Below are positions 14,750 through 20,355 of a DNA stretch of 20,355 nt, piece by piece (position 1 is the first letter of the stretch; each line of letters starts with the position of its first letter). Source of the DNA: CAVPDE01 sp964580575 (GTDB lineage Bacteria; Desulfobacterota; DSM-4660; Desulfatiglandales; HGW-15); assembly GCA_964580575.1 (NCBI GenBank), contig CAZOLJ010000076.1, positions 1 to 20,355 of the forward strand. The letters run 5' to 3'. The translations under genes were made by a program, and so were the position numbers. Below the pieces are notes generated by a model. That model saw nothing but the letters and a program-made list of their open reading frames with translations, was not told where the DNA came from and did no database searches.

Positions 14750-16447
14750 GTGAAGTATTACCCCTCCATCCTCGGCTATTTTGTTCATGGCGAAAGCACC
14801 AAGCGCAATCTCCGCCTGCTTTTCAAATTCCTCCTCGTTCTCGTCATCCTCGTGACCGTTTACAGCATCGCTTTCCATTTTCTCATGGCCTATGAAGGGC
14901 GGGACTATTCCTGGATCACCGGCATTTACTGGACTCTCACGGTGATGACCACCTTGGGTTTCGGCGATATTACGTTCCATTCGGATTTGGGCCGCGCGTT
15001 TTCCATCATCGTGCTTCTTTCCGGGGTGGTCTTCCTTCTCACCCTGCTTCCTTTCACCTTTATCAAGTTTTTCTACGCGCCGTGGATCGAAACCGAATCC
15101 AGAAACCGGGCACCCAAGGAGCTCCCGCCGGAAACCAAAGCCCACGTGATCCTCACCGCCTATGACCCGGTGACCATAGCCCTCATCGAAAAGCTGAAAA
15201 GTCACCACCACGACTATGTTCTGATTGTGGACGACCTCCGGCAGGCATTGGAGCTCTACGATGCGGGCATTCGCGTTGCCGTAGGGATCATCGACGATCC
15301 CGAAACCTACCGCAAAATGCGCATTGACCGAGCTTCTCTTGTCGTGGCCACTCATCGGGACGAAATCAACACCAACATTGCCTTCACGGTTCGCGAACTC
15401 AATGAGCAGGTCCCGATCGTCGCCACCGCCGATTCCCCTTACTCCGAAGACATCCTTCAAATGGCCGGGAGCACGCGCGTCCTTCAGCTTTATGAGATGT
15501 TGGGCCGCTCCCTGGCGGCCTGGACCGTGGGCGGAGACTGCCGCTCGAACGTCATCAGCGAGTTTGATGAATTGATCCTTGCGGAGTTCCCCGCCTTCGG
15601 AACCCCTCTGGTCGGAAAATCGCTCGCGGAAATCCGGGTGAGGGAAGACTTCGGAGTGAGTGTGGTGGGAATCTGGGAACGGGGGCAGTTCAGAATCCCC
15701 AATGCCTCGAGCAGAATCGACCGCAACAGCGTCCTCGTGCTGGCAGGCACCAAAAAAAATCTTTCGGCCTATGACGATGTCTATTCCTTTTACCACATCT
15801 GCCGTCTGACGACGAATCCTGTCCTCATCGTCGGGGGTGGGCGTGTCGGCCAGACCATCGCGGATCGGTTCAAGGAAAGGGACATGCCCTTCCTGATTAT
15901 CGAGAAAAACCCCCGGAGGGCACAGGAGGAGGCAAACTACGTGGTAGGGGACGCCGCAGATATCCGCACGCTGCAAAAGGCCTGGATCGAAAAAGCCCCC
16001 GCGGCCCTGGTCACCACCCACGATGATGACACGAACATCTACCTGACGAAATACCTGCGAAGTTTGCGGCCGGATATGCAAATCCTCAGCCGGGCGAACC
16101 TGGAGCGCAATGTGTCCACCCTTCACCGGGCCGGCGCCGATTTCGTCATGTCCTATTCCTCCCTGGGGGCCAACGCGATTTTCAATTTTCTGAGAAACGA
16201 AGACACTCTGATGTTGGCCGAGGGTCTGAACGTTTTCCGCCTGAAGGCTCCGAAGGCGCTCGTGGGCAAGTATCTCGCCCAATCGAAGATCCGGCAGATG
16301 ACCGGGTGCTCCGTCGCCGCCATCAAGGTCGACGGCGTCATGGCGATCAATCCCGATCCGCAGGCGCCGATCCAGGAGGACGCGGAGCTGATACTGATCG
16401 GGACCTACGAGGGAGAGAAGAAGTTTCTTCAGTGGACTGAAGGATGA
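14750..16447 (+). CDS. Two-TM potassium channel with two RCK (TrkA-N/C) modules
   Basis: A 565-residue inner-membrane ion channel subunit. Seen: TM1 (about 22-46), a pore loop with selectivity filter TTLGFGD (67-73), TM2 (about 84-108), then two cytoplasmic nucleotide-binding modules. The first (from about 130) has a degenerate glycine motif TAYDPVT. The second (from about 356) has an intact VLIVGGGRVGQTIADRF. TrkA-C-like segments lie near 270-350 and 490-563. Carrying both RCK repeats in one chain resembles GsuK/MthK-like channels with a tandem gating ring half. The start is GTG at 14750 with only a weak ribosome site (GGGGTCTTGG), so the N terminus is less certain, but it leaves a sensible cytoplasmic head before TM1. 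It is a stand-alone gene, followed at once by a convergent remnant gene. Function is potassium transport gated by a nucleotide or ion, by family. Confidence 0.9.
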   Translation: MKYYPSILGYFVHGESTKRNLRLLFKFLLVLVILVTVYSIAFHFLMAYEGRDYSWITGIYWTLTVMTTLGFGDITFHSDLGRAFSIIVLLSGVVFLLTLLPFTFIKFFYAPWIETESRNRAPKELPPETKAHVILTAYDPVTIALIEKLKSHHHDYVLIVDDLRQALELYDAGIRVAVGIIDDPETYRKMRIDRASLVVATHRDEINTNIAFTVRELNEQVPIVATADSPYSEDILQMAGSTRVLQLYEMLGRSLAAWTVGGDCRSNVISEFDELILAEFPAFGTPLVGKSLAEIRVREDFGVSVVGIWERGQFRIPNASSRIDRNSVLVLAGTKKNLSAYDDVYSFYHICRLTTNPVLIVGGGRVGQTIADRFKERDMPFLIIEKNPRRAQEEANYVVGDAADIRTLQKAWIEKAPAALVTTHDDDTNIYLTKYLRSLRPDMQILSRANLERNVSTLHRAGADFVMSYSSLGANAIFNFLRNEDTLMLAEGLNVFRLKAPKALVGKYLAQSKIRQMTGCSVAAIKVDGVMAINPDPQAPIQEDAELILIGTYEGEKKFLQWTEG

Positions 16448-16477
16448 TTCCCGTATTTGGGGCCGGCTCTTTCTCCC

Positions 16478-16812
16478 TCAGGATGCCGTCTGGCCAATCT
16501 CGAAGTTCGCCATCATCTCAAGGGCACGGACCATTGCGGAATGATCCCAGGCGCTGCCGTCATGGGCGGCACAGGCATTAAACAACTCCTGACAGGTTGC
16601 CGTGTTCGGTAGGCTGACGCCGATGGCGCGAGCGGAAGAAAGCGCCAGGTTGAGATCCTTCTGGTGGAGGGTGATGTTTTTGCCCATGAGTTCGAACAGC
16701 GGCTTTACCCGGTCAAAGACCTCCGGCTTCCCTCCGACCATAATGGTCAGCGATGCCGCTTTCGCGCCCACCTCCCCGCCCGACACCGGAGCATCGAGGT
16801 AGTCGCGCCCAG
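16478..16812 (-). pseudogene. Remnant of a 3-hydroxyisobutyrate dehydrogenase/GarR-family gene
   Basis: The readable frame continues to a start at 16870, but only about 110 residues match the family. Matching parts are YLDAPVSGGEVGAKAASLTIMVGGKPEVFDRVKPLFELMGKNI... and ...QKDLNLALSSARAIGVSLPNTATCQ to the C terminus. Two parts are missing. The N-terminal Rossmann domain is gone (homology stops abruptly near 16812), and about 60-70 residues around the catalytic lysine and GxNGxGxxxK helix are cut out at the join NITLH-QKDLN (near 16664). Full-length family members have about 290-300 residues and use NAD(P) to oxidise beta-hydroxyacids such as 3-hydroxyisobutyrate or tartronate semialdehyde in reverse. 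Without both parts it cannot be an active dehydrogenase. It lies beside an mmsA-type gene, its usual pathway partner, but on the opposite strand. Confidence 0.8.
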
Positions 16813-17085
16813 CTAGTAAAAGGAGACAGGATTGCCTTAAAATGCGGTCAACTCTAGCCGTGGAGGACACTGGAGGCTATCCCCGGCTGGACAGTGCAAT
16901 TAGTGATGCTTGGGAAACAGTTTTTTGTTATAAGGACTTTAAGCTCGCTACCGTGAGAGAGTGGGTTAATTGCGCGCTGTGACCCTGTCCAACCTGGATG
17001 GTTGAGGAGACGGGGCAGAAAAGGCAAAGATATTTTTCACACATAGGGTCCAGTGAACAGAATATCATCGAAAGGAGTGGGAGCT
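16813..17085. other. Intergenic stretch between the dehydrogenase remnant and mmsA
   Basis: About 270 bases without a recognised gene. It holds one short frame on the plus strand (ATG 16842 to TGA 16982, 46 codons, containing RLDSAISDAWETVF and KLATVREWVN) that reads like real protein but matches no family I know and lacks a well-placed ribosome site. It may be debris from the event that cut the adjacent gene. The last 15 bases carry the mmsA ribosome site. Confidence 0.4.
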
Positions 17086-18552
17086 ATGGAATTCGGGAGA
17101 GTCAAGAATTTTATCGATGGCGAATGGACGGAGTCTGACGCCAAAGAGACTTGGCCGATCAGGAACCCTGCCCTGGACATCGTCATCGGGGAAGTCCCCA
17201 TGTCGACGGATAGCGAGGTCGATGCCGCCGTCCGTTCGGCAAAAGCGGCTTTTCCTGAGTGGAGGAGAACTCCTCCTGTTTCAAGGGCGAGGTATCTCCA
17301 CAGGCTCATCCAACTGCTGGAGGAGCGCTTTGAAGACATGTCCGTCGTTCAGAGCAAGGAACACGGCAAGACCATCGATGAGTCCCGCGGGGAGACGAGG
17401 CGGGGCATAGAAAACTGCGAGGTGGCAGCCGGCATTCCTTCTCTGATGATGGGGGAAAGTCTTCAGGATATTGCCTCGGGTATTGACGAATACGTGATCC
17501 GGGAACCCCTGGGAGTTTTTGCCTGCATACCTCCTTTCAATTTCCCTTTCATGGTTCCTCTCTGGTTCCTGCCCTATGCGATCGCCACGGGAAACACCTT
17601 CGTCATCAAGCCCTCACCCAATGACCCCCTCAGCCAGGTCAAGCTTCACGAACTGCTGGAAGAGACGGGTATTCCTGAAGGCGTAGTCAACATCGTGCAC
17701 GGCGGAGCCAAGGCGGCCGGACGATTGATGACGCACGCGGACGTGAAGGGAGTGACCTTTGTGGGATCCACGCCCATTGCCAGGATTGTCTACAGGACCT
17801 GTGGTGAAACGGGCAAAAGGGTCATCGCCCAGGGAGGGGCAAAGAACTTTTTGGTCGTCATGCCGGATGCGGACCTTGATTTCACCGTGGCCTCCATGAT
17901 GACTTCCTTTTACGGCAATGCCGGGCAGCGCTGTCTCTCAGGAGCCAATGCGGTCATCGTGGGTAAGGATGGTGGTTTTTACAAGCGATTTGTTGAGGCC
18001 TTTGTGGAAGCCGCTCGCAAGATAAAGGTTGGAAACGGTCTTGAAGAGGGGATTCAGATGGGCCCTCTGCAGTCCAAGGACAAGAAAGAACGCGTGCTGG
18101 GCTACATTGAAAAGGGCGTCGCAGAAGGCGCCAAGCTGGCCCTGGATGGAAGGAAGATACGCCTTGAAGGCAACCTGCCCCACACGTGCTTCCTGAATCC
18201 TTCGGTCTTTGTGGATGTGGGCCAGCAAATGACCATCGCCAGGGAAGAAGTTTTCGGGCCCGTGGCCTGCATCATGCGGGCAGAGGACATGGACCAGGCG
18301 ATCGACATGATTCACGCCAGTCCCTTTGGAAATGCGGCCAGCATTTACACCGCCAACGGGGGTTGGGCCAGGGAATTCGAGTACAAAGTGCAGGCCGGAA
18401 ACATCGGCGTCAACATCGGGATCGTGGCCCCCATGGCTTTTTTCCCTTTCAGCGGGATGAAGGATTCCTTTTTCGGGATCACCCACGGCCAGGGAAAGGA
18501 CGCCGTGCGCTTCTTCACCGAAACCAAGGTGGTCATCAGGAGATGGTACTGA
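17086..18552 (+). CDS. mmsA: CoA-acylating methylmalonate-semialdehyde dehydrogenase
   Basis: A 488-residue aldehyde dehydrogenase of the MmsA type, converting methylmalonate semialdehyde (or malonate semialdehyde) with CoA and NAD to propionyl-CoA (or acetyl-CoA) and CO2. Seen: PPFNFPFMVPLWFLPYAIATGNTFVIKPS with oxyanion N152, the coenzyme motif GVTFVGSTPIA, and catalytic Cys283 in NAGQRCLSG. The segment QGGAKNFLVVMPDAD stands where hydrolytic aldehyde dehydrogenases have the general base in ELGGK; loss of that Glu is normal for the CoA-dependent MmsA group and supports the call. The start is ATG at 17086 with AAGGAG nine bases upstream, preferred over a GTG at 17053. It is followed 18 bases later by a small ferritin-like gene. 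Pathways served could be valine, beta-alanine, inositol or propionate metabolism; the window does not decide. Confidence 0.9.
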   Translation: MEFGRVKNFIDGEWTESDAKETWPIRNPALDIVIGEVPMSTDSEVDAAVRSAKAAFPEWRRTPPVSRARYLHRLIQLLEERFEDMSVVQSKEHGKTIDESRGETRRGIENCEVAAGIPSLMMGESLQDIASGIDEYVIREPLGVFACIPPFNFPFMVPLWFLPYAIATGNTFVIKPSPNDPLSQVKLHELLEETGIPEGVVNIVHGGAKAAGRLMTHADVKGVTFVGSTPIARIVYRTCGETGKRVIAQGGAKNFLVVMPDADLDFTVASMMTSFYGNAGQRCLSGANAVIVGKDGGFYKRFVEAFVEAARKIKVGNGLEEGIQMGPLQSKDKKERVLGYIEKGVAEGAKLALDGRKIRLEGNLPHTCFLNPSVFVDVGQQMTIAREEVFGPVACIMRAEDMDQAIDMIHASPFGNAASIYTANGGWAREFEYKVQAGNIGVNIGIVAPMAFFPFSGMKDSFFGITHGQGKDAVRFFTETKVVIRRWY

Positions 18553-18570
18553 GACAGGGGGAAATGAAGG

Positions 18571-19011
18571 ATGGAATGCACCACGGCAGCCTCAGTGATC
18601 ACTTACCTTTCAAAGATCGAACTGGACTCCGCAATGCTCTATGAACAGTGGGGCAGGTCTCACAAGGAGCTGAGAGACCCTTTCGAAGCCTTTGCAAAGG
18701 CAAACAAAAAGAATGAGCAGAGGGTGAAGCGAGCCTATTACAGTGTGGTCAGTGATGCCCTGGAAACCGGTTTTTGTTTCAAGGATCTCAGGGCCGATAT
18801 TGTGATCCCCGAATTCAGCAAAGGGGCAAGCGTCTCCGAGGTATTGAATCTGGCCGCTAAGCTGGAAGAGGAAATCCAGGACTTCTATGTGAAGGCTGCG
18901 AATTCGTCAAGGGCTTTGCTGCCCGACGTTCCGAGGCAAATGGACAAGGTCTCCCAGGAACGAAGCAAAAGACTGGAGCAGTTGCAGGCCATGGCCGCAT
19001 CCAACCCCTAA
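18571..19011 (+). CDS. Small ferritin-like/rubrerythrin-like helical protein, probably metal-free
   Basis: A 146-residue, almost entirely helical, cytoplasmic protein. Two helical pairs resemble a rubrerythrin four-helix bundle: YLSKIELDSAMLYEQWGRSHKE with KKNEQRVKRAYY, and KLEEEIQDFYVKAANSS with SQERSKRLEQLQAM. In rubrerythrins the second helix of each pair has an ExxH iron motif. Here the corresponding positions read E49-x-x-R52 and E130-x-x-R133, so the histidine ligands seem to be lost and the diiron centre is doubtful. The start is ATG at 18571, with AGGGGG about ten bases upstream. It is probably co-transcribed with mmsA (18-base gap). Its role is unknown; a structural or stress-linked role is possible. 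The family call rests on pattern only. Confidence 0.6.
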   Translation: MECTTAASVITYLSKIELDSAMLYEQWGRSHKELRDPFEAFAKANKKNEQRVKRAYYSVVSDALETGFCFKDLRADIVIPEFSKGASVSEVLNLAAKLEEEIQDFYVKAANSSRALLPDVPRQMDKVSQERSKRLEQLQAMAASNP

Positions 19012-19013
19012 GA

Positions 19014-19043
19014 CTGAGCTACGCTTTGTGTAGGTGGGCTCAG
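19014..19043. terminator. Hairpin between convergent genes
   Basis: CTGAGC-TAC (19014-19022) pairs with GTA and GCTCAG (19030-19032, 19038-19043) with a five-base bulge on the right side. It starts three bases after the stop of the ferritin-like gene and lies before the converging dehydrogenase. There is no T tract, so termination is a guess. Confidence 0.35.
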
Positions 19044-19092
19044 ATCTATGATGTTGACCTACCATTCGATTCGAATTTGAGATGGACCGGCA

Positions 19093-20355
19093 CTACCAGC
19101 ACGTCATGGAGTCCAGAAAGAGCTGCTTCAGGACCTCTGCATCAACCGGTCGAGGAGACAGCTTGGTGACGCGGTGCTGGGGAAGAGTGCCGGCGACCAG
19201 TTTGTCCACGTCCCCGGGCCCGAATCCTATCGCAGCCAGTCCGTTCGGCATGCCCACCCTCCGCATCACGTCGGCAATGGTGCCGGCCAGCAGGTCTCCC
19301 GCCTTTGCAGGCGGCACACCCGAAGTGGCTGCACCCATCAGTCCGGCTGCGTACAAGTGGAGTTCCGGGTTTGCCGGCCCGGTAAACCGAAACACCGCCG
19401 GTGCGTGCAGGGCCACGGCCATGCCGTGAGGCACCATCGGGTGGCCCGGCGGATACCCTTCAGGCACATAATCCCGAACCATGCCCGATACCGGGTAGGA
19501 CATGCCGTGCGGCAAGTGAACTCCGGCATTGCCGAAACCGATCCCGGCAAAGCTCGCCGCCAGAAGCATCTGGCCTCTCGCCTCCTCGTCCGAGGGATCT
19601 TCAATGGCCCGCACGAGGTTCCGGCTGATCATTTCAATCGACCGTGAGGCCCAGATGGAGCTGATGGGGTTGGCTCCCTGGTAAGCCGGCCGCATTCTGG
19701 GGCTCTCAGGGGCTGGCCGCTGATTATACGGCAGGGCGGTGAGGGACTCCAGCGCATGGCTCAACACATCCAGGCCCGTGCAGGCGGCCACCATCCGGGG
19801 AAGGGTGCGGGTGTTGTCAGGGTCCACGATGCCCATCACCGGCCGCAGGGCGCGATGGGCAATACCCGTCTTGGCGTGCATCTCCAAGAGATCGAAAATC
19901 GCGACCCCGGTGGTTTCACTCCCCGTACCCGCCGTAGTCGGAATCGCGATCATCGGTTTCAACCGTCCGGGCACTGGTTGGCCCTGGCCTATGGGTGCAT
20001 TGACGTAGGTCAGGAGATCCGCCGGATAGATGGCATAGAGATTGGCCGCCTTGGCCGTGTCCATACTAGAGCCGCCTCCGACAGCGACATAACCGTCAAA
20101 CTTCCCATCCTTGGCGAACCGGATCGCCTCTTTGAATGAGACGTCCGTGGGTTCCACACTCGACTGGTCGAAGAGAACCGCCTTAATGCCTGCACGGTGC
20201 AGCGAATCGAGCGTTACAGCCACCGGCTGGCTCTTGGTCATGTTTGGATCCGTGACCACCATGACGCGGCGGGTGCCCAATTCCTTCATGTCATGACCCA
20301 CCTCGCGGGTCACCCCCGGGCCGTACTTGATGCTGGACGTATCCATGGTGAAAGC
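19093..20355 (-). CDS. Iron-containing alcohol dehydrogenase, hydroxyacid-oxoacid transhydrogenase type (5' partial)
   Basis: A group III (iron) alcohol dehydrogenase most like hydroxyacid-oxoacid transhydrogenase (HOT/ADHFE1), which oxidises 4-hydroxybutyrate to succinic semialdehyde while reducing 2-oxoglutarate to 2-hydroxyglutarate. Numbered from the Met at 20346, it shows cofactor motif GGGSSMDTAKAANLYA (90-105), PTTAGTGSETTGVAIF, and metal ligands D193 and H197 (DVLSHALES), H280 (HLPHGMSYP) and H307 (PMVPHG). The insertion around RPAYQGANPISSIWA, with HLPHGMSYPVSGMV, is characteristic of the HOT subgroup rather than of ordinary butanol dehydrogenases. The frame is open past 20346 to the right edge and the added codons (Ala-Phe-Thr) fit the HOT N terminus, so the true start lies outside the window. 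It is convergent with the mmsA/ferritin-like pair. Confidence 0.87.
   Translation of the reverse strand, partial: AFTMDTSSIKYGPGVTREVGHDMKELGTRRVMVVTDPNMTKSQPVAVTLDSLHRAGIKAVLFDQSSVEPTDVSFKEAIRFAKDGKFDGYVAVGGGSSMDTAKAANLYAIYPADLLTYVNAPIGQGQPVPGRLKPMIAIPTTAGTGSETTGVAIFDLLEMHAKTGIAHRALRPVMGIVDPDNTRTLPRMVAACTGLDVLSHALESLTALPYNQRPAPESPRMRPAYQGANPISSIWASRSIEMISRNLVRAIEDPSDEEARGQMLLAASFAGIGFGNAGVHLPHGMSYPVSGMVRDYVPEGYPPGHPMVPHGMAVALHAPAVFRFTGPANPELHLYAAGLMGAATSGVPPAKAGDLLAGTIADVMRRVGMPNGLAAIGFGPGDVDKLVAGTLPQHRVTKLSPRPVDAEVLKQLFLDSMTCW

Noticed and set aside
14492..16282. 596-codon minus-strand frame opposite the potassium channel
   Set aside because: Shadow of the channel gene; low-complexity, charged and Gly/His-rich translation with no recognisable domain.

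Overview
The window looks like a chromosomal segment of a strictly anaerobic, moderately GC-rich bacterium, most likely a Desulfobacterota (deltaproteobacterial) sulfate reducer or syntroph. The basis is gene content: a tandem HdrA-like flavoprotein, MvhD, cytosolic formate dehydrogenase and aldehyde:ferredoxin oxidoreductase, heavy use of selenocysteine, sigma-54 control, and palindromic intergenic repeats of a kind I associate with that group. The taxonomic call is inference.

Region 1 (1-2722): a cytoplasmic GAF-domain sensor histidine kinase followed by an NtrC-family sigma-54 activator, a typical two-component pair.

Region 2 (2723-3147): a regulatory intergenic region. It holds a 79-bp hairpin repeat, two matching dyads of the form CCRTAT-N8-ATACGS, and a well-spaced -24/-12 sigma-54 promoter pointing into the next gene. 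The arrangement suggests that the neighbouring NtrC-type protein activates the operon downstream.

Region 3 (3148-11126): a probable operon coding for a double-receiver response regulator, a 1013-residue tandem HdrA, MvhD, an 11-cysteine iron-sulfur protein and a molybdenum/tungsten formate dehydrogenase. hdrA, mvhD and fdhA are each interrupted by one in-frame TGA exactly where the family has a functional Cys/Sec. All three are therefore best read as selenoproteins, making three selenoproteins in one electron-transfer chain. The likely job is a formate dehydrogenase coupled to an HdrA flavin electron-bifurcating module. No HdrB or HdrC is present, so the partner reaction is open. Palindromic and G-rich hairpin repeats lie between hdrA, mvhD and the iron-sulfur gene, and one appears to encode a non-family C-terminal tail on MvhD.

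Region 4 (11127-14675): a tungsten-type aldehyde:ferredoxin oxidoreductase on the minus strand, convergent with fdhA. Divergent from it is an orphan LivK-type periplasmic binding protein that ends at a strong intrinsic terminator.

Region 5 (14750-20355): a potassium channel with two RCK/TrkA-like modules, a doubly deleted remnant of a 3-hydroxyisobutyrate dehydrogenase-family gene, a CoA-acylating methylmalonate-semialdehyde dehydrogenase followed by a small ferritin-like protein, and a hydroxyacid-oxoacid transhydrogenase-type iron alcohol dehydrogenase that runs off the right edge.

No tRNA, rRNA, CRISPR array, insertion sequence or phage gene was recognised.
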